Source of the DNA: CAG-390 sp964522215
GTDB taxonomy: Bacteria > Bacillota > Clostridia > Oscillospirales > CAG-272
DNA length: 27,724 nt
NCBI GenBank assembly: GCA_964522215.1
Contig: CAZFVR010000023.1
Span: 1 to 27,724 of the forward strand
Direction: 5' to 3'
Made by a program: the position numbers and the translations under genes
The notes under the pieces: model-generated
Told to the model about the DNA's origin: nothing
Databases searched by the model: none
What the model saw: only the letters and a program-made list of their open reading frames with translations
Part shown: positions 7,715 to 16,218 of the stretch, one piece after another
Numbering within the stretch: the first letter of the stretch is position 1
Layout: each line of letters starts with the position of its first letter

Positions 7715-8911
7715 ATGTACGGCGATGAGCTTACGGGTCGCAAAAAAGCGATACTAAAGGCTGTTGTTGAGTCGTATATTGAAAACGGGGACCCGGTTGG
7801 GTCAAAATCGCTTCAGCTCCTGCCGGGGATGAAATGCTCCTCTGCGACCATACGTAACGAAATGGCCGAGCTTGAGAGCATGGGCTATCTTGAACAGCCG
7901 CACACATCCTCCGGGCGTGTGCCGTCACAGCTTGGTTACCGTTTTTATGTTGATCAGCTTATCGAGCGCTATGCAATGACCACCGGTGAGGTGGCAAGAG
8001 TGGCGCAGGAGCTTAAAAGCAAGACCAGCGAGGTGGATCAGATATTGCTTACCGCCTCACGCTTGGCCTCGGCGCTTACAAACTACACCGGCATCGCCGC
8101 AAAGCCGAAATGCGCGGCGGTGACCATCAGCCGTTTTGAAACGGCGTACATCGATGCTTGCAGCTTTGTGCTTATAATGATAAGCTCCACCGGGTCTGTG
8201 ACATCAAAGCATATAAGGCTCACCACCCCGGTCCTGCCGGCAACGATAGCTCGGCTTTCCGCGGCGCTCAACGAAAATGTTGCGGGGCTTGCGGCGGCGG
8301 AGATAAACCTGCCTGTTATGATGCGGCTTGAGAAACAGATGGGCGCGGATTCCGCCCTCGTCAGTCCGATAGTCAAAACGATATACGAGACGATGACAGA
8401 GCTTGACGGCGGCGAGCTTCGCCTCTCCGGTATCAATCACCTTTTGCAATACCCGGATTATTCGGATCCCGATGAGCTTGGTGACCTGCTGGGTACGCTT
8501 GAGCAAAAGGAGGAGATACTTGAGCTGGTATCAAAGCAGGATGCCGAGGATATCTCGGTCGTTATAGGCTCAGAATCTCCGGTCAGAGTCATGAACAACT
8601 CCTCCCTGGTCTTTAAGCCGATAAAGCGCGGCGACAAAACGATAGGCGTTATAGGAGTATTGGGACCGCTGCGAATGGACTATGCGCGTGTGCTTGAAAC
8701 GATAGAGATGCTTTGCGGCATGATCGGCGAGATGATAGATCCGCCCTCCCCGCAAGCTCACGCACTGCCGGGAGAAGCGGCAGGGGCCGCGGGAACTGCA
8801 GGGGCGGCAAGCAACGGTGAGGCGGGAGCCGCGCCGAAGAAGCCCCGGCCGGCGACCACGGAGATGCATAGAGCAGTCGGATCTGATAATGGAACACAGG
8901 ACACCGAGTAA
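7715..8911 (+). CDS. hrcA: Heat-inducible transcription repressor HrcA
   Basis: HrcA represses class I heat-shock genes by binding CIRCE. The N-terminal winged helix is recognisable (RKKAILKAVVESYIENGDPVG, then SSATIRNEMAELESMGYLEQPH), and the C-terminal GAF-like region ends in IGVLGPLRMDYARVLETIEML. The start at 7715 is chosen over GTG 7679, which lies inside CIRCE, and ATG 7694, because GGAGGTGATC, nearly the full anti-Shine-Dalgarno complement, sits ten bases before it. The product is about 398 residues, longer than the usual 340-350. The excess is a C-terminal tail of some 55 residues rich in Ala, Gly and Pro that looks disordered. It is the first gene of the operon. Confidence 0.96.
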   Translation: MYGDELTGRKKAILKAVVESYIENGDPVGSKSLQLLPGMKCSSATIRNEMAELESMGYLEQPHTSSGRVPSQLGYRFYVDQLIERYAMTTGEVARVAQELKSKTSEVDQILLTASRLASALTNYTGIAAKPKCAAVTISRFETAYIDACSFVLIMISSTGSVTSKHIRLTTPVLPATIARLSAALNENVAGLAAAEINLPVMMRLEKQMGADSALVSPIVKTIYETMTELDGGELRLSGINHLLQYPDYSDPDELGDLLGTLEQKEEILELVSKQDAEDISVVIGSESPVRVMNNSSLVFKPIKRGDKTIGVIGVLGPLRMDYARVLETIEMLCGMIGEMIDPPSPQAHALPGEAAGAAGTAGAASNGEAGAAPKKPRPATTEMHRAVGSDNGTQDTE

Positions 8912-8940
8912 GGATAATAAATTAAGAGGTAGCTTTAAAA

Positions 8941-9555
8941 ATGGCAGATAAAGAGAATATAAAGACGGAAAACGAGCAGGAGCGCGCCAAAGCCTCCGCC
9001 GAAAACGCGAACGCCGAGGCTGCGGCGGTCAACAACGGTGCGGGGGAGAGCGAAGAGAGGCTCTCACATTCCGAAAAGAAAAAGGTAAAAAAGCTTGAGG
9101 CAAGGATAGCGGAGCTTGAGGGATCGCTCAAGAGTGCAGAGGAGGCTCGCGCGGCGGGGGATGATAAATACCTGCGCATGCTGGCCGAGTATGATAACTT
9201 CCGCCGTCGCGCAGCAAAGGAGCGAGAGGGCATTTACGCCGATGCTTATTCGGATGCCATCAGCGCATTGCTCCCGGTGCTTGATAATCTTGATCGCGCA
9301 GTCGGCTGTACCGATGCACAGGCGCTGGCTGACGGCTTGGCACTGATCCTTAAGAGCTTCTCGGAGGCGCTCTCAAAGCTGGGCGTTGAGGAGATAAAGG
9401 CGGCAGGCGAGACCTTTGATCCCAATCTTCATAACGCCGTTATGCATATCGATGACGAAGCGGCGGGGGAGAGCGAGGTAGTTGAGGTCTTCCAAAAGGG
9501 CTACAAAAAAGGCGATAAGGTCATACGCCACGCAGTGGTAAAGGTAGCTAACTGA
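8941..9555 (+). CDS. grpE: Nucleotide exchange factor GrpE
   Basis: GrpE releases ADP from DnaK. The 204-residue product has a charged, Ala/Glu-rich N-terminus of about 40 residues, a long coiled-coil helix (roughly residues 45-85), the family motif YDNFRRRAAKERE, and the C-terminal beta domain with TFDPNLHNAVMHIDD and VFQKGYKKGDKVIRHAVVKVAN. An AGAGGT ribosome site precedes the ATG. It follows hrcA by 29 bases and precedes dnaK in the standard Gram-positive order. Confidence 0.97.
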   Translation: MADKENIKTENEQERAKASAENANAEAAAVNNGAGESEERLSHSEKKKVKKLEARIAELEGSLKSAEEARAAGDDKYLRMLAEYDNFRRRAAKEREGIYADAYSDAISALLPVLDNLDRAVGCTDAQALADGLALILKSFSEALSKLGVEEIKAAGETFDPNLHNAVMHIDDEAAGESEVVEVFQKGYKKGDKVIRHAVVKVAN

Positions 9556-9667
9556 CACACAAAGCGCAAAACCCAAAGAACAAAAACAAAAAACAATAGC
9601 GCAAGCTGTTCAAATAAATACAAAACACAGCAAACAAATCTCTTATATAATATCGGAGGATAAAATC

Positions 9668-11515
9668 ATGTCAAAGATCATAGGTATAGACCTTGGTACA
9701 ACAAACTCATGCGTAGCAGTTTTTGAGGGCGGCGAGCCTGTAGTAATACCCAATCCCGAGGGCGCGCGCACAACACCCTCTGTCGTAGCCTTTACAAAGA
9801 ACGGCGAAAGACTTGTCGGTCAGGTGGCAAAGCGTCAGGCCATAACCAACCCCGACCACACCGTCTCCAGCATCAAGCGCGAGATGGGCTCAAACTATAA
9901 GGTAAACATCGACGGCAAGAGCTACACCCCGCAGGAGATATCCGCAATGGTGCTCCGCAAGATGAAAGCCGATGCCGAGGCATATCTCGGCCAGACTGTG
10001 GATAAGGCCGTTATCACCGTGCCCGCATACTTTACCGATGCACAGCGTCAGGCAACCAAGGATGCAGGTAAGATCGCAGGACTTGAGGTCATGCGTATAA
10101 TCAACGAGCCGACCGCTGCCGCACTTGCTTACGGTGTGGATAAGGATAAGGACGGCAAGATAATGGTATTCGACCTTGGCGGCGGTACATTTGATGTATC
10201 TCTGCTTGAGATCTCCGACGGCGTGTTTGAGGTCCTTGCGACCGCAGGTAACAACCACCTGGGCGGCGATGACTTTGATAACCGCGTTATAAACTGGATG
10301 GCAGATAGCTTTAAGTCTGAGCACGGCATTGACGTGCGCGGCGATAAGATGGTAATGCAGAGACTCAAGGAGGCCGCAGAAAAGGCCAAGATAGAGCTTT
10401 CCGGCATGACCAGCACAAATATCAACCTGCCCTTCCTTACCGCAACCGCAAGCGGACCGGTCCACTTTGAGACCACCCTTACCCGCGCAAAATTCAACGA
10501 GCTTACAGCCGACCTTGTGGATGCCACCATGGAGCCTACCCGCCGCGTGCTTTCCGATGCGGGACTTAAGCCCTCTGATGTTGATAAGGTGCTCCTCGTC
10601 GGCGGTTCTACCAGAATTCCCGCCGTTCAGGAAGCTGTTAAGAAGTTCATGGGCAAGGATCCCTTTAAGGGCATCAACCCCGATGAGTGCGTTGCCATCG
10701 GCGCGGCCATTCAGGGCGGCGTTCTCGGCGGCGATGTTAAGGATCTGCTCCTGCTTGATGTCACCCCCCTGTCTCTCGGTATCGAGACACTGGGCGGTGT
10801 GTTCAACCGTATAATCGACCGCAACACCACCATCCCCGTAAAGAAGAGCCAGGTCTACTCCACCGCGGCAAATAACCAGACCTCGGTAGAGATCCATGTG
10901 CTTCAGGGTGAACGTGAGATGGCCTCCGGCAATACCACCCTTGGTAAGTTCACGCTTGACGGTATCCCCGCCGCTCCCCGCGGAGTTCCTCAGATCGAGG
11001 TGACCTTCGATATCGATGCAAACGGTATCGTTAACGTTTCCGCAAAGGATCTCGGCACAGGACGCGAGCAGCATATAACCATCACCAGCTCCACCAATAT
11101 GAGCAAGGAGGATATCGATCGCGCTGTTAAGGATGCAGAGCGTTTTGCCGAGGAGGATAAAAAGCAAAAGGAAACGGTAGAGACCCGCAACCATGCCGAG
11201 AACCTCGTCTTCCAGAGCGAAAAATCGCTTGAGGAGATAGGCGATAAGCTCCCCGAGGAGGACAAGAGTGATGTTCGTGCGGCGCTTGAGACACTTAAAA
11301 ATACTCTCAAGGACGGCACTACCGAGCAGATAAAGAGTGATTCCGAGGCGCTGGAACGTGCATTCGGTAAGCTCTCCGAAAAGCTTTACGCACAGGCCGG
11401 CGCTGCAGGCGCAGGTGCTGATGCCGGTGCGGGCAATGCCGATAACGGCGGCGCGCAGAGCGACGGTAACGGCAATTACTACAACGCCGATTTTGAGGAT
11501 AAGAGCGGCAAATAA
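9668..11515 (+). CDS. dnaK: Hsp70 chaperone DnaK
   Basis: DnaK is the ATP-dependent Hsp70 that binds exposed hydrophobic segments and works with DnaJ and GrpE. The 615-residue product starts MSKIIGIDLGTTNSCVAV and shows the complete actin-like ATPase domain: VPAYFTDAQRQATKDAG, NEPTAAALAYG, FDLGGGTFDVSLLE and VGGSTRIPAV. The linker DLLLLDVTPLSLGIET leads into the substrate-binding beta domain and helical lid. A low-complexity Gly/Ala/Asp/Asn tail ends in NADFEDKSGK. A GGAGG site lies eight bases before the ATG. The preceding 112 bases are an A-rich, low-complexity spacer with no second CIRCE. A long open frame on the opposite strand is a shadow of this gene. Confidence 0.98.
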   Translation: MSKIIGIDLGTTNSCVAVFEGGEPVVIPNPEGARTTPSVVAFTKNGERLVGQVAKRQAITNPDHTVSSIKREMGSNYKVNIDGKSYTPQEISAMVLRKMKADAEAYLGQTVDKAVITVPAYFTDAQRQATKDAGKIAGLEVMRIINEPTAAALAYGVDKDKDGKIMVFDLGGGTFDVSLLEISDGVFEVLATAGNNHLGGDDFDNRVINWMADSFKSEHGIDVRGDKMVMQRLKEAAEKAKIELSGMTSTNINLPFLTATASGPVHFETTLTRAKFNELTADLVDATMEPTRRVLSDAGLKPSDVDKVLLVGGSTRIPAVQEAVKKFMGKDPFKGINPDECVAIGAAIQGGVLGGDVKDLLLLDVTPLSLGIETLGGVFNRIIDRNTTIPVKKSQVYSTAANNQTSVEIHVLQGEREMASGNTTLGKFTLDGIPAAPRGVPQIEVTFDIDANGIVNVSAKDLGTGREQHITITSSTNMSKEDIDRAVKDAERFAEEDKKQKETVETRNHAENLVFQSEKSLEEIGDKLPEEDKSDVRAALETLKNTLKDGTTEQIKSDSEALERAFGKLSEKLYAQAGAAGAGADAGAGNADNGGAQSDGNGNYYNADFEDKSGK

Positions 11516-11526
11516 TGACCCCGTGA

Positions 11527-11569
11527 TCGGGGGTGTTAAAACTTCCGAGGGGAATTTTAACACCCCCGA
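11527..11569. other. Strong intercistronic hairpin between dnaK and dnaJ
   Basis: Arms 11527-11541 and 11555-11569 pair over 15 bp (right arm TTTTAACACCCCCGA) around a 13-base loop. No T run follows on the plus strand, so it is not a standard terminator. It begins 11 bases after the dnaK stop and lies about 43 bases before dnaJ. It may protect the 3' end of dnaK mRNA or lower read-through into dnaJ, which is inference. Confidence 0.75.
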
Positions 11570-11612
11570 ATGCAGTATTGAAAATTTTAAAAAAGATCAG
11601 GGTGCTTGACCT

Positions 11613-12782
11613 ATGGCAGAGACTAAAAGAGATTATTATGAGGTGTTGGGCATCGAGCGCGGCGCCGATGACGATACGATAAAAAAAGCATACAGAAAGC
11701 TGGCAAAGCAGTACCATCCGGATCTGCACCCCGGCGACAAGGATGCCGAGGCGAAGTTTAAAGAGGTGAACGAGGCCTATGCCATCCTATCGGATGCCGA
11801 TAAGCGTGCGGCCTACGACCGTTACGGTCATGCGGCGTTTGACGGCAGCATGGGCGGCGGTGGCGGCGGATATTCCGGCGGCTTTACTGCCGATTTCGGC
11901 GATATCGGGGATATCTTCTCCTCGTTTTTCGGCGGCGGCTTTGGGCAATCCTCCTCGGCAAGGCGCAACGGGCCTATGCGCGGGGATGATATCGGCGTTT
12001 CGGTAACAATAAACTTTGATGAGGCTGTTTTCGGCGTCAAGCGCGATATCAGCTTTACAAAGGTCGCCAAATGCTCGGAGTGCGGCGGCAGCGGTGCTAA
12101 AAAAGGCACATCGGCCGAGACCTGCTCCGCCTGCGGCGGTACGGGACAGCTCCGTGTTACGCAGAGGCTGGGCGGCATGCAGTTTCAGTCCACTACCACC
12201 TGCGAAAGCTGTCGCGGGACGGGCAAGGTCATAAAGGATCCCTGCACATCCTGTCGCGGAAGCGGCAAGGCGCGCGTGCCCAAGACCATTGCGGTGTCCA
12301 TTCCTGCGGGTATCGACAGCGGAGAGAGAATAATCCTGCGCGGGCAGGGCAACGACGGTCAAAACGGCGGCCCGGCGGGAGACCTGATCATTGAGGTGAA
12401 CGTTCGCCGCCATAACGTGTTTGAGCGTGACGGCACAACGCTTTATTGCGAGGTACCGGTAACTATAACAGAGGCCACGCTTGGCGCTGAGATAGATGTT
12501 CCCACCCTTGACGGAGTTAAAAAATACAAGATCCCTGATGGCACGCAGCCCGGTACGCAGTTTACCATAAAGGGCTGCGGCGTGCCGTATGTAAATACCC
12601 CCAATCGCCGCGGCGACTTGGTATTTACCGCAAATATAGAGATCCCGCGCGGACTTACCGAAAAGCAAAAGGATGCAATGCGCGCATTTGCAGAGAGCTG
12701 TGGTGAGTCGAACTACCCCAAGCGCCGCCGCTTGATAGATCGTCTTAAGGATCTGCGCGACAGCAAGGAAGAAAAGAAATAA
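11613..12782 (+). CDS. dnaJ: Hsp40 co-chaperone DnaJ
   Basis: DnaJ delivers substrates to DnaK and stimulates its ATPase. The J domain carries the essential HPD at residues 35-37 (AKQYHPDLHP). A Gly/Phe-rich segment follows (about 70-110), then four zinc-finger repeats CSECGGSG, CSACGGTG, CESCRGTG and CTSCRGSG, and the C-terminal substrate-binding domains (PAGIDSGERIILRGQGN, GDLVFTANIEIP). This is a full-length type I DnaJ of 389 residues. The ribosome site is weak (AGGGTG), consistent with lower output than dnaK. Confidence 0.97.
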   Translation: MAETKRDYYEVLGIERGADDDTIKKAYRKLAKQYHPDLHPGDKDAEAKFKEVNEAYAILSDADKRAAYDRYGHAAFDGSMGGGGGGYSGGFTADFGDIGDIFSSFFGGGFGQSSSARRNGPMRGDDIGVSVTINFDEAVFGVKRDISFTKVAKCSECGGSGAKKGTSAETCSACGGTGQLRVTQRLGGMQFQSTTTCESCRGTGKVIKDPCTSCRGSGKARVPKTIAVSIPAGIDSGERIILRGQGNDGQNGGPAGDLIIEVNVRRHNVFERDGTTLYCEVPVTITEATLGAEIDVPTLDGVKKYKIPDGTQPGTQFTIKGCGVPYVNTPNRRGDLVFTANIEIPRGLTEKQKDAMRAFAESCGESNYPKRRRLIDRLKDLRDSKEEKK

Positions 12783-12797
12783 AAAACGGAGACCGAA

Positions 12798-13724
12798 ATG
12801 AGCTACGAATACTCATCCTGGACAGAAATAAAGCTTACGGTAAAGGTATCATCCCTTGATGCCGCCACGGCGATAATGAGCGCGGTGGATCCCGGGCTTA
12901 TGATAGAGGATTACAGTGATTTTGACCTTAAGAGCGTATATGGGGATCTTGTCGATGAGCGGATACTTTCCGCCGACAAGAGCATAGCCTCGGTATCCGT
13001 CTTTTTGGCGGAGGGCGGAGATGTTGACGGTACGCTGGCGTTCATTCGCCAAAGACTGGCAGAGTCATCTATCGAGGGCGTGCTGACCACCTCCGGCGTT
13101 AAAGAGGAGGACTTTGCTAACGCATGGCGGCAGTATTACAAGCCGCTGCATATCGGCAATATCGTTATAGTCCCAAGGTGGGAGCAGTACAGCCCCGCCG
13201 AGGGCGAGGTCATCATCCGCATGGACCCGGGCATGGCGTTTGGCACAGGCTCGCACGAGACTACGCGCCTTGTGATAGGCTTGCTTAGCGATACCGTAAA
13301 GCCGGGCGACCGTTTGCTTGATGTGGGTACCGGCAGCGGTATTTTGGCAATAACCGCATCAAAGCTCGGCGCGGCGGAGTGCATGGCGTATGATATCGAC
13401 CCGGTTGCGGTGGAGGTAGCGGCGGAGAACGCGGCGGAAAACGGCTGTGAGAATGTAAAAACAGGCACATCCGACCTTTTGCACGGCGTTGCGGCCGGAG
13501 AATATGACGTGGTGTGCGCCAATATCGTGGCGGATATCATCATTCGCATGGCACCGGATATCGGCAGATTTATGCATGACGGTTCAACATTGCTTGCATC
13601 CGGTATTATAAACGAACGCGCCGCCGACGTCACGCAGGCGCTCAAAGCCAACGGATTTTATATCGCCAAAACCCTTGAGGATAACGGCTGGACAGCCTTG
13701 GCGGTGAAAAAGGTGGTAAAATAA
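12798..13724 (+). CDS. prmA: Ribosomal protein L11 methyltransferase PrmA
   Basis: PrmA trimethylates ribosomal protein L11 using S-adenosylmethionine. The 308-residue product has the N-terminal substrate domain, the segment RMDPGMAFGTGSHETTRL, and the Rossmann SAM-binding motif DVGTGSG at about residues 174-180. The family motif ANIVADIIIRMAP follows. A GGAG ribosome site precedes the ATG, 15 bases after dnaJ. In many Firmicutes prmA in this operon is followed by rsmE (16S rRNA methyltransferase); here a terminator-like hairpin comes next instead. Confidence 0.94.
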   Translation: MSYEYSSWTEIKLTVKVSSLDAATAIMSAVDPGLMIEDYSDFDLKSVYGDLVDERILSADKSIASVSVFLAEGGDVDGTLAFIRQRLAESSIEGVLTTSGVKEEDFANAWRQYYKPLHIGNIVIVPRWEQYSPAEGEVIIRMDPGMAFGTGSHETTRLVIGLLSDTVKPGDRLLDVGTGSGILAITASKLGAAECMAYDIDPVAVEVAAENAAENGCENVKTGTSDLLHGVAAGEYDVVCANIVADIIIRMAPDIGRFMHDGSTLLASGIINERAADVTQALKANGFYIAKTLEDNGWTALAVKKVVK

Positions 13725-13751
13725 TATCGTGGGATAAAATGCCCATACTTC

Positions 13752-13785
13752 CCCCCGCGCCTGCGCATTCACACAGGCGCGGGGG
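13752..13785 (+). terminator. Probable terminator of the hrcA-prmA operon
   Basis: A 12-bp GC-rich stem (CCCCCGCGCCTG at 13752-13763 with CAGGCGCGGGGG at 13774-13785) has a ten-base loop and begins 28 bases after the prmA stop. The following bases (ATCTTTGCCG) give only a short T tract, so termination may be incomplete. Confidence 0.65.
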
Positions 13786-13789
13786 ATCT

Positions 13790-13990
13790 TTGCCGTATGT
13801 TCGTGCGCGGGGGCTTGCGCCCGCCGCAACGTAGAATGGCGATCTTGTTTACGGCTGTAGATAAAATGCGACTCTTGCCAAGTCTCCTCACACATGAGAA
13901 GGCTATCGTCGCACGGTGCGAACGCACATAAAAGCCGTGTGGATAATGTGAGATGACAAAAACCTGAATTCTGTAATCTCGCCTACCTAA
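13790..13990. other. Unassigned intergenic stretch with nested palindromes
   Basis: About 200 bases lie between the operon terminator and the terminator of the metal module. No coding frame with a ribosome site is convincing on either strand. A perfect GTGCG-AA-CGCAC hairpin near 13917-13928 sits inside a looser CACGG...CCGTG pairing, and a GC-rich GCGGG...CCCGC element lies near 13807. It could be a structured RNA or a degraded element, but I recognise no family. Confidence 0.35.
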
Positions 13991-13993
13991 CAA

Positions 13994-14031
13994 AAAACGA
14001 ACGGGACTGCATAAACGATCCCGTTCGTTTT
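13994..14031 (-). terminator. Terminator of the metal-efflux operon
   Basis: A 13-bp stem (arms AAAACGAACGGGA at 13994-14006 and TCCCGTTCGTTTT at 14019-14031) has a 12-base loop. Read on the minus strand it continues into a T run from the A tract at 13992-13997. It lies 30 bases beyond the ATPase stop. AT-rich flanks on both sides could let it work in both directions. Confidence 0.9.
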
Positions 14032-14061
14032 AAATATATTTAAAAGGTCTCGCCGGTCTTA

Positions 14062-15918
14062 TTAATTCCCGCGCAGGGTGCGCATTGCATTGAGTATTGC
14101 AATTACCAACACGCCGACATCGGCAAACACGGCAAGCCACATTCCCGCGTGTCCCATGGCACCGAGTGCAAGTACCGCTGCCTTAACGGCAAGAGAGAAA
14201 ATAATATTTCCCCACACTATGCGCATCGTCTTGCGCGATATTTCAACCGTTCTTGCTATCTTTTGGGGGTCATCATCCATCAGCACGATGTCCGCTGCCT
14301 CTATCGCCGCATCACTGCCGAGTGCGCCCATCGCAATTCCGATATCGGCGCGGGAGAGGACAGGCGCATCGTTGATGCCATCCCCGCAAAAGGCCAGCGG
14401 TCGCTCGCCGCCGTCAAGCAATTCTTCAACTGCCATGACCTTGTCAGCAGGCATCAGCTCGCTTTTAACGCTGTCCACCCCAAGCGTACGACCGACAGCC
14501 TCCGCGCTCTCGCGCCTGTCACCCGTCAGCATTACCGTTCTCCTCACGCCCAGCTCGCGCAGGTGGGATATCGCCTCGGCAGAGGTTGGCTTTATCTCGT
14601 CGGATATGATGATATATCCGAGATATTCCTCCCCGCTGCTCACGTGTATCACGGTGCCGTGGGCAGTGCACGCATCCGGTGTGATGCCAAGCTCACGCAT
14701 AAGCTCGGCGTTGCCCGCGCCTGTTCGCTTGCCGTCCACCGTGGCGGTCACCCCCATGCCGGAATGCTCGGAGATATCACTTACTTCATGCGCCGCGCCA
14801 TTCCCCGCAGCGGCGCGCAGAGATACCGCTATCGGGTGGGTGGAGTAGCTCTCCGCTGCCGCGGCAAGCGACAAAAGCTCGCAGGCATCCCGCCCTGCAC
14901 TCGGGCGGATCTCACTCACGCTAAAGCTGCCGCGCGTCAGAGTGCCGGTCTTGTCAAATACTACCGTTTTTATTCCGGATATTGCCTCAAGATAGCCCGC
15001 TCCCTTGATAAGTATCCCCTCGCGCGAGGCGCGACCTATGCCGCCGAAAAAGGATAGCGGTACCGATACGACCAACGCACAGGGGCAGGAGATGACCAAA
15101 AAGGTCAGCGCACGTTGTATCCAAGGTATAAATGACCCTCCTACTATCAGCGGCGGCAGGAACGCCAAAAGGCACGCGCCGGCAACAACTGCGGGGGTAT
15201 AGACCCGCGCAAAGCGAGTAACAAAGTTTTCGGTCTTGGCCTTTTTGGAGGAGGCGTTCTCAACCAGCTCCAGTATTTTGGCTACAGTGCTCTCGCCAAA
15301 GCTTTGCGTGGTGCACAGCTTTATCACACCGTCAAGCGCCACAGCTCCGCTTGTGGCAATGTCACCGACAGCCAGCTCTGCGGGCAGGCTCTCGCCCGTC
15401 AGGGCCGAAAGATCCACCGCCGCACGCCCCTCGGTGACCCGGCCGTCTATCGGAATGCGCTCGCCCGGGCGAATGATAATGGTCTCGCCTATCGCGACCT
15501 CGTTGGGGGATACGGTGATCTCCCGTCCATCCCGCAGGACTGTGGCGCGGTCGGGGCGAATATCCATCAGCGCGGCGATGCTGCGGCGACTGCGTCCGAC
15601 CGCAATGCTCTGAAACAGCTCGCCAACCTGATAAAACAGCATCACCGCCGCCGCCTCGGCATACTCGCCTGTGGCGTATGCGCCAACGGTCGCCAGCATC
15701 ATAAGGAACTTTTCGTCCATCAGCTGCCCACCGATCATATTTTTTATCGCCGCCAGTATCACATCATACCCTATCACCAGATAGGACGGCAAAAAGGAGA
15801 GTAGTCGTACTATGCCCGCAGTGGGCAGTACGGCGGCCGTTGCCAGCAGCAGTGCAGATATCAAAATGCGCAGTGCCGTACGCCGCTGACGGCGTGTCAT
15901 GTCTTTAAATAATTTCAT
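14062..15918 (-). CDS. Zn2+/Cd2+/Pb2+-type P1B-2 metal-exporting ATPase
   Basis: This heavy-metal P-type ATPase pumps soft divalent cations across the membrane. The 618-residue product has TGES (174-177, actuator domain), the metal-site motif CPC (278-280), the phosphorylated Asp in DKTGTLT (Asp312), STHP in the nucleotide domain, MLTGDRRESAEAVG and GDGINDAPVL. A conserved Lys (579) and Asp (600) in the last two membrane helices (SLAVKAAVLAL, LAVFADVGVL) match the pair that marks ZntA/CadA-type zinc, cadmium and lead pumps, rather than copper pumps. It begins directly with membrane helices and lacks the usual N-terminal HMA domain, which is encoded by the small gene just upstream. The ribosome site is weak. 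Confidence 0.93.
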   Translation of the reverse strand: MKLFKDMTRRQRRTALRILISALLLATAAVLPTAGIVRLLSFLPSYLVIGYDVILAAIKNMIGGQLMDEKFLMMLATVGAYATGEYAEAAAVMLFYQVGELFQSIAVGRSRRSIAALMDIRPDRATVLRDGREITVSPNEVAIGETIIIRPGERIPIDGRVTEGRAAVDLSALTGESLPAELAVGDIATSGAVALDGVIKLCTTQSFGESTVAKILELVENASSKKAKTENFVTRFARVYTPAVVAGACLLAFLPPLIVGGSFIPWIQRALTFLVISCPCALVVSVPLSFFGGIGRASREGILIKGAGYLEAISGIKTVVFDKTGTLTRGSFSVSEIRPSAGRDACELLSLAAAAESYSTHPIAVSLRAAAGNGAAHEVSDISEHSGMGVTATVDGKRTGAGNAELMRELGITPDACTAHGTVIHVSSGEEYLGYIIISDEIKPTSAEAISHLRELGVRRTVMLTGDRRESAEAVGRTLGVDSVKSELMPADKVMAVEELLDGGERPLAFCGDGINDAPVLSRADIGIAMGALGSDAAIEAADIVLMDDDPQKIARTVEISRKTMRIVWGNIIFSLAVKAAVLALGAMGHAGMWLAVFADVGVLVIAILNAMRTLRGN

Positions 15919-15948
15919 TTTCGTTTCGGTGATAATATTGCGGCGCGG

Positions 15949-16167
15949 TCAAAGCTTTATTCGCATATCCGGTTCAATGCGGCGGCAAAGCTTTACCGTT
16001 TTCTTCATTACCGCATCAAATTCATCATCGGCGGTCTCTATCGTCATTTTTTGCATTATATAGTTTACGCTTACCGCCTCTACGCCGTCAAGCTTGGCTA
16101 TAGCCGCTTCTATCTTTGCCGCGCAGTTTGCGCAATCAAGATCCTCAAGTTCAAATGTTCTCTTCAT
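15949..16167 (-). CDS. Small heavy-metal-associated (HMA) domain protein
   Basis: This 72-residue protein is a single ferredoxin-like HMA domain. The metal-binding loop LDCANCAAKIE places the two cysteines at 12 and 15, with an acidic residue before the first as in Zn/Cd-type HMA domains, followed by DGVEAVSVNYIMQKMTIE typical of the fold. It probably supplies metal to, or acts as the detached regulatory domain of, the ATPase 30 bases downstream. The frame is open from 16179, but the ATG at 16167 fits the AAAGGATG ribosome site better. Confidence 0.9.
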   Translation of the reverse strand: MKRTFELEDLDCANCAAKIEAAIAKLDGVEAVSVNYIMQKMTIETADDEFDAVMKKTVKLCRRIEPDMRIKL

Positions 16168-16218
16168 AATATATAGCATCCTTTCAAAAAACTTTACATG
16201 AAAAATATCCGCGTGGGA

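Noticed and set aside
9646..9651. TATAAT just before dnaK as an internal promoter
   Set aside because: The predicted start would fall within the dnaK ribosome site, and no -35 element lies 17 bases upstream.
9890..11563. A 557-codon open frame antisense to dnaK
   Set aside because: It mirrors the codon structure of a strongly biased, highly conserved gene; long antisense frames opposite dnaK are a known artefact, and no ribosome site or recognisable domain supports it.
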